Shown: in pieces, positions 14,183 through 25,949 of the stretch
Layout of the letters: each line of letters begins with the position of its first letter
How positions within the stretch are numbered: the first letter of the stretch is position 1
Origin: Raphanus sativus
Taxonomy: Eukaryota > Streptophyta > Magnoliopsida > Brassicales > Brassicaceae
Assembly: GCF_000801105.2 (NCBI RefSeq)
Contig: NC_079515.1
Span: forward strand, 17,011,407-17,075,406
DNA: 64,000 bases
Reading direction: 5' to 3'
The notes under the pieces: generated by a model
Seen by the model: the letters and a program-made list of their open reading frames with translations, nothing else
Databases searched by the model: none
Told to the model about the DNA's origin: nothing
Made by a program: the position numbers and the translations under genes

Positions 14183-14316
14183 AACGCCAAGTGGCATCTT
14201 TTGGGAAATATTACATTTTTTTGGAAATAATAAAATGTAAACTAAATGTAAAAATGTAATACTAGCATTTCAAAACTAAATGTAATATTTCCCAAAAGAT
14301 GCCACCTGACATTATT
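14183..14316. repeat. Foldback (inverted repeat)
   Basis: The left arm GGCATCTTTTGGGAAATATT and right arm AATATTTCCCAAAAGATGCC are reverse complements, separated by about 90 bp that include AAATGTAAAAATGTAATACT. Flanked by AATAACG and CATTATT. It could fold into a long hairpin. Confidence 0.8.
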
Positions 14317-14768
14317 AAAAAAAAAGTAAATATGAAATAAATAAATTTAAACTAAATGTTAAAAATGCAATAGTACCATTTCTTATATTGTATATATTTT
14401 TATTCTAATTTTTCAATTTATTTATTCAACTTTTAAATATAAAATGATAAACATTTTAATGTAATATTTCTTATATTATATTCTTAAAAAAATAGCGATA
14501 TGTGACATCTTTTGGAGAATTTTTAACGCTGATGTGGACGCTCTATGGAGCCTCAAAAGGTCCCTTTTATTAGTAGGAATTTCTATTTCTTATATTGAAA
14601 ATTTACTTATTTTTTACTTTTTATTATGTATATGTACTTATTCTTATTTTATTTATTTTATATCAAATTTTAATATTACGATAGATGTTTATGTAATATT
14701 TATATTTCTTATATTTTATATTTAATTATTATTCATTTTATTTATATTTCATATTTAGTTTTTTTTTA

Positions 14769-14915
14769 ATAATATCAGGTGGCATCTTTTGGAAAATATT
14801 ACATTTATTTTTTTTGGAAATAATAAAAATGTGGACTAAATGTAAAAAATGTAATACTACCATTTCAAAATTAAATGTAATATTCCCCAAAAGATGCCAC
14901 CTGACATTATTAAAA
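14769..14915. repeat. Second copy of the foldback
   Basis: Same structure as 14183-14316: GGCATCTTTTGGAAAATATT paired with AATATTCCCCAAAAGATGCC, flanked by AATAATATCA and TGACATTATT. Single arms recur near 15392 and 20688 (left) and 20065 (right). Confidence 0.8.
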
Positions 14916-15699
14916 AACTAATAAGTAAATATGAAATACAAAAAAATTAAACTAAATGTAAAAAATGTAATACTACCATTTCTTATATTGTATACATTTT
15001 TATTCTAATTTTGGAATTTATTTATTCGCTTTTTAAATATAAAATGCTAATAATACATTATGGACATTTTAATGTAATATTTCTTATATTATATTCTTTT
15101 TTAAAAAATAATAATAGTAACATATGACATCTTTTGGAGAATTTTTAACGCTGATATGGACGCTCTATGGATCCTCAAAATGTCCCCTTTATTAGTAGGG
15201 ATTTCTATTTCTTATATTGAAAATACACTTATTTTTTTATTTTTTATCTTGTATATGTACTTATTCTAATTTTTTTTATATCAAATTTTAATATTATGAT
15301 AGATGTTTATGTAATATTTATATTTATTATATTTTATGTTTAATTTTTATTCATTTTATTTATAATTCATATTTACTTTTTTTAATAATGTCAGGTGGTA
15401 TCTTTTGGGGAATATTACATTTAGTTTTTTTGGAAATAATAAAAATGTAAACTAAATGTAAAAAATGTAATACTACCATTTCTTATATTATATATATTTT
15501 TATTCTAATTTTCGAATTTATTTATTTAATTTTAAATATAAAATGGTAATAATACATTATGAACATTTTAATGTAATATTTCTTATATAATATTTTTTTA
15601 AAAAGTAAAAATAGTGACATGTGGCATTTTTTGGAGAATTTTTTAACGCTGATGTGAACGCTCTATGGAGCCTCAAAAGGTCCATTTTATTAGTAGGGA

Positions 15700-18600
15700 C
15701 TAGGGTTAAACCCGCCCTACGGGAGGATGAGAAATTTCAAAACAGCTAAAAAATATTTTAAATTTTAGTATATATTTGAGTGTAGATTTTTATCTATAAT
15801 TTTTTTTGTAATTCTTTTGTATTAATTTTTAATGCTGCAAAAAATTATAATAATTAGATATTATGTTTTACATTGTGGAAACAAATACAAATGAATATTG
15901 GATTGTGATATACTCCCTTTGTTTTTAAAAGATAGATTTTTAGTGTTTTCACATATATTAAGAAAACGCATTAAATTATTATAATAAACGTATTGTTTTC
16001 TGTAGTTTTCAATTTTCAACAACTTTTGGCCAATAGTAATCCAATAAAATCAATTAATTTTTTTCAAATTTGCAATATTTTGATAGAAAACATAAAACAA
16101 CCATCTTTTAAAAAACAATTTTTTTTCAGAACAACCATCTTTTAGGAACGGAGATAGTATCATTTACTCATTATTCACCTTTCAGAACTGAAAAGTGATT
16201 TTGCTTTGTACTTTTAGTCTCTAAATGAAATATGAACCAAATGATTATTAAAAATATAATTGAACCAAATGGGGGTTTATAACTCTAAATTTTATTAATA
16301 ATTAAATTTGATTTCTAAATTATCAATATCTAATGAATTTACATAATGTTTGTGTTTGTGAAAATATAATTGTAGTTTACTTTTTATATTAAAAATCACA
16401 GATTTGAAAGTGTTATTGTAAGTATCATAATTACCGTAGTCTACGAATGAAATGATAAACTCAACGAAACAACAATTCATTAGAGCTTAATAGAGAAAAT
16501 AACATTATTCTCATGTTTTACTAATAAATTTTCTTGGATAAATTTGCAAATGTGATAAATTTCTTCATTTCACAATGTGTTTTCGTGAGAAAAAGACAAA
16601 ATTCAAATTTATTAGTAGAAATATATTTATTAGATTTTATTATTTTGAAAAAATAATAATTGTTTTTTGATTATGTAATAATCACTTTTGTGTTTTTCTT
16701 TCAATTTTCATGTGAATATTTTTAGTATTGAGCATGTTAACCACACAAAAAAAATATCCATGATATTTCTTTCGTTTTTATTTCCATTAGTCAGGTTCTG
16801 ATGAACTTCAAAAATAATATCGTAAATGAATTTTCTCTTTTTTCCTTCTTATAAATATTTTATAGTTTTTCTGTAGTTTTTTTTTTTTTTGGATTAGACC
16901 ATGTAAAATTTTAAATAAACTATTATTTGTTGATTATTTTTCGCCAAATTCAAGTTATTCAATGTAGTTTTTTACAAAACTAATTGTTTTATTTGTTATA
17001 TCTTATTAATTTTCAAACTGATTTTTAAAAGATGTTTGTTTTGATTATTTACTAAAGTGTCCATACTGTTTCTCCTAATAACTCCTACTGCAACTTAAAG
17101 ACGTATATTGTTCCTAGAATACTTTTTTGTGCAGGAAAACAAGCCGATCATTTACAAAAATTGAAGGAGAAAGTGAAGACACATGAAAATGATCCACGCC
17201 TCTTTAATCTGATTAAATATAAAGATGGAAGAATGAAACTTTCATTCTTCACTCTTGTTAGCTTAGCTTCCATGGCTTCTGAGTTTGTTATAAACTCCCT
17301 TATTTCTATCAAATCTGAATTGTGATTGATGTTTAATGTATTATTTTTATTTCTTATATTATATATTTATTTATTATTTATTTTTCCTATATTGTATATT
17401 AGTTTTTCCATTTTATATTGTATATTTACTTATTACTTTTCTTGTATTTTATATTTACTTATTCTCATTTTTTGTCTTTATATAAATGGTAATACTACAA
17501 TTGATTTTTAATGTAATATTTCTATTTCTTATAATGTATATTTACTTATTATTTATTTTACTATATATTTTCATATATATGTTTAATGTAGTTTTTCTAC
17601 TTCTTATATTGTATATTTATTTATTATTTATTTTTATTCCAATATTATGATAGATGTTTAATGCAATATATCTATTTCTTATATTCTATATTTACTTATT
17701 ATTTATTTTACTATACATTTTTCATATATGTTTAATTTATTTTTTCCATTTATGATATTGTATATTTACTTATTCTTTATTTTATTATATTGCATATTTA
17801 CTTATTATATTTTTTTGGTTTTTATCAAGATATAATATTACGTTAGATGTTTAAAGTAATATTTATATTTCTTATATTATATATTTAATTGTTTTTTAGG
17901 TTTTTATATTCTATATTTATTTATTCTAATATTTCGATAGATGTTTAATATAATATTCTATTTCTTATTTATATATTTTACATATTACTTATTTTACTAT
18001 ATATATTTTCAGAGAGTTTTTAAATTTTTTTTTCATTTCTTAAGTGTATATTTACCTATTGTTTATTTTTTTAATATTGTATATTTACCTATTCTAATTT
18101 TCTTGCTTTTATATCAAATGATAATATTATGATAGATGTTTAGTATAATATTTCTAATTCTTATATTCTATGCTTGTTTTTTACTTATAGAAATGTTTGG
18201 AAATAATAAAAATGAAAACTATACATTTTCAGATAGATGTTTGATGTAATTTTTCCATATCTTATATTGTATATTTGCTTATTATTTTTTCTTATATTTT
18301 ATGTTTACTTATTCTATATTTTTTCTTTTATATAAAATTGTAATATTACGATATATTTTAATGTAATATTTCTATTTTTATACTCTATATTTACTTATTA
18401 TTTATTTATTATACATTTTTCAAACAGATGTTTAATGTAGTTTATCTATTCCTTATACTGTATATTTATTTATAATTTATTTACTTATATTTTATATTTA
18501 CTTATTCTAATATTATGATAAAAGTTTAATGTAATATTTTTATTTTTTGTATTGAATATTTACCTATTATTTATTTTACTATACATGTTTCAGATAGATG

Positions 18601-19191
18601 TTTAATTAGTTTTTCTATTTCTTATATTGTATATTTATTTATTTTTTACTTTTTCTTATATTGTACATTAAATTTATTCTGTTTTATGCTTTTATATCAA
18701 ATAATATAATATTATGTTTTTTATTACAATATTTCTATTTCTTATATTGTATACTTATTTATTATTTGTTTTTTCTGATAAGTATATTTACTTAATCTAA
18801 TATTACGATAAATGTTTAATATAATGTTTTTATTTATAATATTTTATAATTACTTATTATTTATTTTACTTTATACTTTTCAGATATATATTTAATTTAG
18901 TTTGTTAATTTCTTAATTGTATATTTACTTATTGTTAATTTTTCTTATATTATATATTTACTTATTCTAATTTGTTATATATATCAAATGATAATATTAT
19001 AATATATGTTTAATGTAATATTTTTATTTCTTTGTATATTTACTTATTATTTATATTCCTTATATTGTATATTTACTTAATAAAATTATTTATTTTTAAT
19101 AATAATGCCACGTGGCATCTTTTGTGAGACTTTTGTTTCGTTGATGTGGACGCTCTATGGAGCCTCAAAAGATCTCTTTTATTAGTAGGGA
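15700..19191 (-). mobile_element. Helitron-like element B (minus strand), abutting A
   Basis: The left 3' terminus is CTAG at 15700 with the stem CCCGCCCTACGGG. The right 5' terminus is TCCCTACTAATAAAA on the minus strand, ending at 19191 before T19192. The left flank is A15699, itself the last base of element A, so B sits exactly at A's 5' boundary with no spacer. The interior includes a less AT-rich part at 15900-17300, then the AT repeat. No Rep/helicase is seen. Confidence 0.6.
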
Positions 19192-20981
19192 TATATTACT
19201 AATTATTTTTAAGATATATGTATAATTCAACTTTTCTATTTTTATATTGTATATTTACTTATTTTTTTTTTTCTTAAATAGATGTATAATTCGACTTTTT
19301 ATTTTTATATTGTATATTTACTTATTTTTATTTTTTCTTATACCATATAATTCATATTCTAATTTTTTCAATTATATCAAATTATAATATCACGATAAAT
19401 GTGCAATGTAATATTTCTATTGTATATTGTATATTTACTTATTATTTATTCTATTATAAAATTTTAAGATAAATGCTTAATGGGATTTTTTTTTCTTATA
19501 TTGTATATTTACTTATTATTTATTTTTTCTTATATCCTATACTTACTTTTTATTTATTTTTAATTTTTAAAAATATTACCACGTGACATCTTTGTAGAAA
19601 ATTTTTCTCGATGATGTGAACGTTTTATGGAGCCTCAAAATGCTAATTTTTATGAGTATATATTACTAAACATTTTTATGATAGATGTATAATTTAATTT
19701 TTCTATTTTTATATTGTATATTTACTTATTTTTATTTTTTCTTGTATCAAATAATTCATATTCTAGTTTTTTCTGTTATATCAAATTATATATTACAATA
19801 AATGAGTAATGTAATATTTCTATTTTTATATTGTATATTTACTTATTATTTATTTTATTATAAAATTTTTAGATAGATGCTTAATGAGATTTTTCTATTT
19901 CTTATATTGTATATTTACTTATTATTTATTTTTTCTTATATCCTATATTTACTTTTTATTTATTAATAATTTTTAATAATAATACCACGTGACATCTTTG
20001 TAGAGATTTTTTCTCGATGATGTGGATGTTCCACGAAACCTTTTTTATTATTTCCAAAATAAGTTAAATGTAATATTTCCCAAAAAATGCCACCTGACAT
20101 TATTAAAAAAATAATAAGTAAATATGAAATACAAAAAAATTAAACTAAATGTAAAACGAATGGTACGATCCCTCCGTCACCCCAGAATGAAAGGGGTGAT
20201 AGACCATGATATTTGATTCGCCAAATACATCATTATTGTAAAATGTAATACTACCATTTCTTATATTGTATACATTTTTGTTCTAATTTTCGAATTTATT
20301 TATTCAACTTTTAAATATAAAATGCTAATAATACATTATGGACATTTTAATGTAATATTTTGTATATTATATTCTTTTTTAAAAATAATAATAGTGACAT
20401 GTGGCATCTTTTGGAGAATTTTTAATGCTGATGTGGACGTTCTATGAAGCGTCAAAAGTTTCGTTTTATTAGTAGGGATTTCTATTTCTTATATTGAAAA
20501 GTTACTTATTTTTATTTTTTATCTTGTATATTTACTTATTCTATTTTTATTTCTTTTATATCAAATTGTAATATTACGATAGATTTTTATGTAATATTTA
20601 TATTTCTTATATTTTATATTTAATTATTATTCATTTTCTTTATATTTCATATTTACTTATTATTTTTTTTAATAATGTCAGGTGGCATCTTTTGGGAAAT
20701 ATTACATTTCGTTTTTTTTTGGAAATAATAAAAATGTAAACTAAATGTAAAAAATGTAATATTAACATTTCTTGTATTGTATATATTTTTATTCTAATTT
20801 TCGAATTTATTTATTCAACTTTTAAATATAAAATGGTAATAATACATTATGGACATTTTAATGTAATATTTCTTATATAATATTCTTTAAAAAAATAGTG
20901 ACATGTGCATCTTTTGGAGAATTTTTAACGCTGATGTGGACGCTTTATGGAGCCTCAAAAGGTCTCTTTTATTAGTAGGGA
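19192..20981 (-). mobile_element. Helitron 5'-terminal fragments in tandem
   Basis: Contains further copies of the segment that ends in the minus-strand 5' terminus. Boundaries lie at about 20478 and 20981, with degenerate ones near 19640 and 20030. Each carries the CGCTCTATGGAGCCTCAAAA-type block. The last copy abuts element C directly. A GC-richer 82-bp insertion interrupts one copy at 20157. Confidence 0.55.
20157..20238. other. 82-bp foreign insertion with perfect hairpin
   Basis: Interrupts the block GTAAA..ATGTAATACTACC that is continuous in the sister copy near 14960. It is flanked by TAAAA on both sides (20152-20156 and 20239-20243), consistent with a 5-bp target duplication. It is far richer in G+C than its surroundings and contains TCACCCC (20177-20183) and GGGGTGA (20193-20199), a perfect 7-bp stem with a 9-nt loop. 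Source unknown; organellar DNA or a small MITE are possibilities. Confidence 0.55.
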
Positions 20982-22270
20982 CTAGGGGTTAACTCGGGCT
21001 ACGCCCGGGACAATTTTGATTTTTTAAATATTTTGTATACAATTATTTCGTTGGATGTTATATTTTGAACTATATATTTTTGTGAATTCATGAATATTTT
21101 ATATTTATAGTATGCATAATAAAGAATTTGAATATTTTTTGAGTTTGAAATTATTTTATTTTACATTGTGTAAACACTTTTGTGATAGTTGAATTTTTTT
21201 GTTTGTATTTTTTGTGATAGTTTAACCTTTGAAAGTTTTGCATATATTTGAACTTTTATTTCTAATTTTTATGGGATCTAATAAATATTTTCCAACAGAA
21301 CTTTATATATAATCATAACATTTGATATAATATATGTTTTTCCTTTTGACTAAAAATAATTTTTTCCTATCATTTTGTTTTTGTTTTTGAAAATTGGCTT
21401 TCAAATAAACCGGATCCCAATCTCCTATCCACATTAACCTAGCCAAATCAAGTGTCAATAACCAAAAACATAAATCAGATCTTAATCTCATCTCCACGTT
21501 GATGGAAACGAATCGTGCCCGTAAATTAGTTTTATATTTTTATCACGTCAAATTTGTCTATTATTTTACAAATCAAATTACAAATAAAAAAAATAGAATC
21601 ATGTTTTTAAAGTTTGTTCTAATTTAGTTTCTAACATTATGTCACTTTGATTATTTTTTAACAAAGAAACATATAACTAATAGTTGTATCCTTAATATAA
21701 ATCTATTTTAGTTTTTCGAATTTGTTTTTCACTTTTATACATAATCACATGCAAAAGGTAAAATAATATTATCATAAACTAAGCTTGCCATCATTTGCAT
21801 TTGTCATGGAAAGTCACCCTCTGTCGATGACTTGAAAAACCGTTTTTTATAACAAATCCTTTTCTCTTCTCTTATGTGTTCGCTTCTTGAAATTTTCCGC
21901 GAAAAAATCACCAATTTCATACAGTCAAATTTTGAATTGTGAGATGTGTCAAAAAGGATCTCTCTGATTGAATTAGAGATTTAAGGGTAAGGAAATATTG
22001 GTATAGAGAATCGGTTTCAGCGCATTCTTTGCTCTTCTCCTTCATCCTTCTTCTCACCCTCAACCTTGTTCATGTTCTTTTTCAATCATGGTGATCAGTT
22101 TCTTTCTTTCTTTTTCGTAATTGCTGCATTGACTTCTCTTTTGTATAGCTACAGATAGGATAATTATATGAATCAGTTGATGTACAACTATAAAATTGGA
22201 TCCTTGTGTGTTTAGCGATGTCTAAAGTAGAAGTTTTTATCATCATTTGACTTTGTTTTTTGCATTTTAT
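20982..22270 (-). mobile_element. Helitron-like element C, second copy of A's 3' half
   Basis: Starts with CTAGGGGTTAACTCGGGC and the CCCGGGCGTAGCCCG stem. It aligns almost collinearly to 10963-12281, including the captured-leader region with CTTCTCCTTCA. Similarity stops at GTTTTTTGCATTTT, where A continues with different sequence. The 5' end was not found. Confidence 0.7.
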
Positions 22271-22279
22271 ATATAAAAA

Positions 22280-22930
22280 TTTCGTTAGAATGATGCCACA
22301 TGTCACTATTACTAAATATTTTTTTTAAATATATAATATAAGAAATATTACATTAAATTTTCCATAATGTATTATTATTATTTTATATTTAAAAATTAAA
22401 TAAATAAACTCGAAAATTAGAATAAAAAAAATATAAAATATAAGAAATGGTATTATTACATTTTTAACATTTAGTTTTACATTTTTATTATTTCCAAAAA
22501 AACTACATGTAATATTTTCTTATTCTAATTATAGAAAAAGCTAAATATAATATTTCCCAAAAGATGCCACATGGCATTGTAAAAAAAAAAAAATAAGTAA
22601 ATATGCAATATAAATAAAAATGAAAAATAAGTAAATATAAAATATAAGAAATATAAATATTATATTAAAGTTCCGTTAGAAAATAAATATTAGTTCCCAT
22701 AAAAATTAGAAATAGGAGTTCAAATATACAAAATTTTCAAAGGTTAAACTATCACAAAAAAATACAAACAACAAAATTTAATTATCACAAAAATGTTAAC
22801 GTCAATGTAAAATAAAATAATTTCAAACTCAATAAAAATATTAAAACTCTTTATTATGCATACTATAAATATAAAGTATTCACGAATTCACAAAAATATA
22901 CAGTTCGGAATACAACATCTAATATTTTTT
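22280..22930 (+). repeat. Inverted Helitron fragment
   Basis: 22665-22920 is the reverse complement of 21030-21305 (shared landmarks: TTATGCATACTATAAATATAAA, split across blocks, and AAAGGTTAAACTATCACAAAAA). 22290-22660 is reverse-oriented sequence of the 5' repeat type, including a GATGCCACATGGCATT block. With element C it forms a large inverted repeat with a loop of about 1.36 kb. Confidence 0.75.
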
Positions 22931-24110
22931 GGTAATTATATTAAATATGTCAAATTGCATAATTATACACTTGTGGTCATATGCATTTTAGAAATCATTT
23001 TTAAACTTTATTCCTAAATTTTGCAACATATTATATTTTCTTAGTAATTATTTAACATAACTAGTCAAGAATATTTGTACCCTAAAAACCTGACTCATAA
23101 GCGATCTGAAAACCAAGGTCTCATGTTCTGTTAGACATGGCTTATATACTTGAACGGTTCTTAAAGTGATATCCAAAAACCAATATCAACTACAACCTGT
23201 ATCGAAAATCGAACAATTTTTTACTTTTTAATATATTCTGTTAAATATATGTATACATGTAAACGAATTAACTTGGTCTTCAATGATTTTAAGACAAATC
23301 AAATTTATAAAATATTTTTAATTGAATAATCTGTTTAAAACCATTACACTGAGTAAGTTTATATAAATATTTATTTCTATTAAAATCCACTTAAAGACTG
23401 TTACCAAAAACACAATGGTGAACATAATAGTGGACACGTTTAATATATGGTTGAAATAAGAGCACCGATGGTTAAAAATCATGTGGAAAGTTTGTAAAAG
23501 AAAAAATGATTCGTCGATAACGGTTATTAAAAGGGAGTCAGGCTTTTATTTTTGATAGTCCACTAAGGCAAAATATATCAAACGGTTATTAAAGTAGTTA
23601 TAGATATAGTTTAAGACTCAAAATAATTACATATAAAATAATTGTTGGACACAACATATATCAGTTGGTCATATTTGTGTATTAGACTTTTTTATAAAAC
23701 ATATTTCTTATGGACAAAAATGATGATTATCAAAAATATAATTGGTTATTACTTGACTAATATATATTATTATATAGTATTAAATTAATATTTAAATTAT
23801 ATATTATATTTATAATATTGTGTTCCCGACTAAATTTTTTTCTAGATCCGCCACTAGTTGTCGGTAATGAATAGTCTACGATCGGTAGTGGTGGAGTTTC
23901 GAGCTTCCTCTTACGATGTGGAGGTTCGTCCAGCCACAGCTTGGCTTCATCCAACATAACATCGTACATTTGTTTTCAGATTTTGTTTCAAACCCTAGAG
24001 ATGATCGAAGAAGACGACCAAAGAGAGATTTATGTTTTGTGATTACAACTTTTTTTCTTTTTCTTTTCAGTCCCTATACTTTTATCTCTTCGAAAATATA
24101 CACCACTTCT
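22931..24110. other. AT-rich intergenic DNA
   Basis: No gene recognised. Overlapping frames at 23757-24164 (70 and 82 residues) share a less AT-rich segment (23850-24030) but match no family I know. CTAGATCCGCCACTAG at 23844-23859 resembles a hAT-type terminus (CAGTGGCGGATC in reverse), with no partner found. Confidence 0.5.
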
Positions 24111-24634
24111 TTTCTAAATATCTTTAATCTTACTTCTTTCCGTTTCGATAAATCTACATTTTAAAAATAAATTAATTTCTTAGAAAATATATTATTTATT
24201 TTCAATGAATTTTAAAAGCTAAATTGTAAATTCCAAAATCATTATGTTTATTAAAATTATATTAGTTAAAATGATATAATAGAAAATTATAAAAAAATAA
24301 TATATGGATAAATAAAATCTAATATATGTGAAAATCGCAACTGTTACGTTTTATGTTTAACAACACTAAAAATATGTATAGTTAGACGAAATTAAGTTAT
24401 AATTTCCATTGCGAATATCATGATTTATCTGACACCCATGAAAACTCTATAAAATTAATCGGTTGAAACTTTGACCCTTGAATATCATCCAGTTATCAAA
24501 AGAAAAATTATAACTACCTTCTTACAGATCTATTGTACTTATACTTAGGAGAATCTAATAGTAATAAGTTAGAGGAACCTTCTTTGAAGTCAAATAGTGA
24601 TTTCCAACGTAACTTGTATCCTTCTTAATTAATA
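24111..24634. repeat. Segmental duplication, copy 1 (transposon-bearing)
   Basis: Aligns with 25950-26412: shared GTTTCGATAAATCTA, TCAATGAATTTTAAA, TATCATGATTTATCTGACAC, CCATGAAAACTCTATAAAAT and ACAGATCTATTGTACTT. Copy 1 stops at A24634, where a Helitron is inserted; its remainder resumes at 25281-25290 and 25500-25521. Confidence 0.85.
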
Positions 24635-25280
24635 CTAGGTTTTGATCCGCGCTTTAAAAGCGCGGGTTTATTTTTCTTTTTTTAAAAAAATTTTGAATAA
24701 GTTTGTGAAATGAAATATTTTCATTTATTTTTATTGTATTGTTTTATTTTTATTTTTATTTTATAAATGGGTATTTATGTTTAAAATTGAACTTGATTTT
24801 TTTTTTCAAAAATTTGAAGTGGTATTTTAAATTTTTTCAATCAATTTTCACTTTTATGTACTGAATTTTTGAAAGATATAATTTTTAACAGATTTAACTT
24901 GTGAATAAATTAATATTATATTCTTTTAATAATTTTAAGTCTTTCATTATCAATATTAAAATATTTTCAGAAAGTTTTAATTATATTGAAAAATAAATAA
25001 TAATGATTATGTGAAAATATTTGTTAATATCAATATTAGAATTTGGTCCAAATGACCCAAACGAAAAATATGAACTTAGATAAATATTAAAATCGGCCCA
25101 AATGGCCCAAAACCGTGAAATTAAAGGAACAAAAAAAGTTTGGGCCTATAATTAAAAAATCCATTAATTGAAAATGATACAAAATAACATAAATACACTT
25201 AATGAAACATGCGACTTCTTTATAATAGAATGGTAGGTTTAGTAAAAAATTCAAATAGGATCCTACTTTAATAGTATAGA
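24635..25280 (-). mobile_element. Non-autonomous Helitron, 646 bp
   Basis: The left edge is the 3' terminus CTAG after A24634, with the perfect stem-loop CGCGCTTTAAAAGCGCG (24648-24664). The right edge, on the minus strand, is the 5' terminus TCTATACTATTAAAG, before T25281. The paralogous site at 26412|26413 is uninterrupted and reads A|T at the same point, which proves both boundaries. No coding sequence. Confidence 0.92.
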
Positions 25281-25290
25281 TATAGCAGAT

Positions 25291-25499
25291 CAGGGGCGAA
25301 GCTAGGTTTTTTCTTAACTGGGTGCATAATAACTTATAAAAGTAGTTTAGAGGGAATCGAACCTAGGATACTAGGAAATTATGGGTGCAAACTTAACCAA
25401 ATAGCCACTTTCTTCTTATAAGTGCTATGTAAAAAATCAAATATCTAAAATAGACAGGGTGCACTCGCATCCATAGTGATTAAAGTGGCAAAGCCACTG
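25291..25499. mobile_element. hAT-type MITE, 209 bp
   Basis: Flanked by the 8-bp duplication TAGCAGAT (25283-25290 and 25500-25507). Termini are CAGGGGCGAAGC on the left and, as reverse complement, CAGTGGCTTTGC on the right. The 8-bp duplication and CAG-GGC ends are diagnostic of hAT. The paralogous empty site reads TAGCAAAT once at 26415-26422. No transposase. Confidence 0.9.
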
Positions 25500-25520
25500 T
25501 AGCAGATCCTTATAGTATTA

Positions 25521-25545
25521 TTAGGAGCGTGTTCGCGCTACGCAC
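25521..25545 (-). mobile_element. Possible third Helitron 3' terminus
   Basis: TTAGGAGCGTGTTCGCGC after A25520, with GCGT..ACGC able to pair. The duplication copies diverge exactly here (copy 2 continues TATAAGATT), as expected for an insertion with a CTAA 3' end on the minus strand. The opposite boundary was not located. Confidence 0.45.
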
Positions 25546-25949
25546 ATATTGTTTGTCTATGCAAATTCCATATTTAAATTTATGTTGTATATATATTGTT
25601 TTGATTGTAATGTATATGAAATTTAAGGTTGAAAGGAATGATTAGTTGCTAAAATAGGAGTATAGATTTGTGTTTTCATTTTCATGTGTGGAACGATGTT
25701 TAATTTTGTATTGTTTTAATTTGTATTTGGTTTTGTTGAATTTTTTGTTTGTGTGGTGCTTGGTAGCTGAAAAGTGTTAGTAGTATATAAAAGATTATTT
25801 TAAGATATAAAAGCTTCGACGTTTGAAGTTTAAATTTAGATACTTTTTTAAAAAATTAAGTTTGGAAAGTATTTGTTTTAATTGTCGTTATGAGACAGTA
25901 AAAGTGAGGATTAATAATATTTATTTGTGGGGATAATTTTTGATTATCA

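Larger units (their letters stand above)
10963..15699 (-). mobile_element. Helitron-like element A (minus strand)
   Basis: The left edge is the 3' terminus: CTAG at 10963 after A10962, with the GC-rich hairpin CCCGGGCTACGCCCGG (10974-10989). The right edge is the 5' terminus, read on the minus strand as TCCCTACTAATAAAA, ending at 15699. From 11800 to 12700 the sequence is less AT-rich and looks like a captured 5' UTR/first-intron region, with T-rich tracts and a CTTCTCCTTCACCC leader, though no exon can be assigned. From 13170 it dissolves into AT repeats. Closely related 5' termini also occur inside it (ending 14578 and 15201), so the outer boundaries may belong to several nested elements rather than one. 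Confidence 0.6.
13170..19100. repeat. AT-rich degenerate repeat tract
   Basis: Dozens of loosely conserved units built from TTTCTATTTCTTATATTG, TATATTTACTTATT and ATTTATTTT with occasional GATAGATGTTTAATGTAA, roughly 60-110 bp apart. They fill the interiors of Helitron-like elements A and B. Open frames here (for example 14534-14725, 17326-17511, 17941-18132) are Phe/Ile/Tyr-rich by-products of the repeat. Confidence 0.8.

Noticed and set aside
13170..19100. Regularly spaced repeats considered as a CRISPR-like or satellite array
   Set aside because: Units vary in length and sequence with no constant repeat/unique spacer pattern, and the host is a plant; explained as degenerate AT repeats within Helitron-like elements.
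23844..23859. CTAGATCCGCCACTAG as a hAT terminus
   Set aside because: Resembles CAGTGGCGGATC ends in reverse, but no second terminus or 8-bp duplication was found.
25340..25365. GGGAATCGAACC, which looks like the reverse complement of a tRNA T-arm / B box
   Set aside because: It lies inside the 209-bp hAT MITE, and no acceptor stem, D-arm or anticodon arm can be drawn around it.
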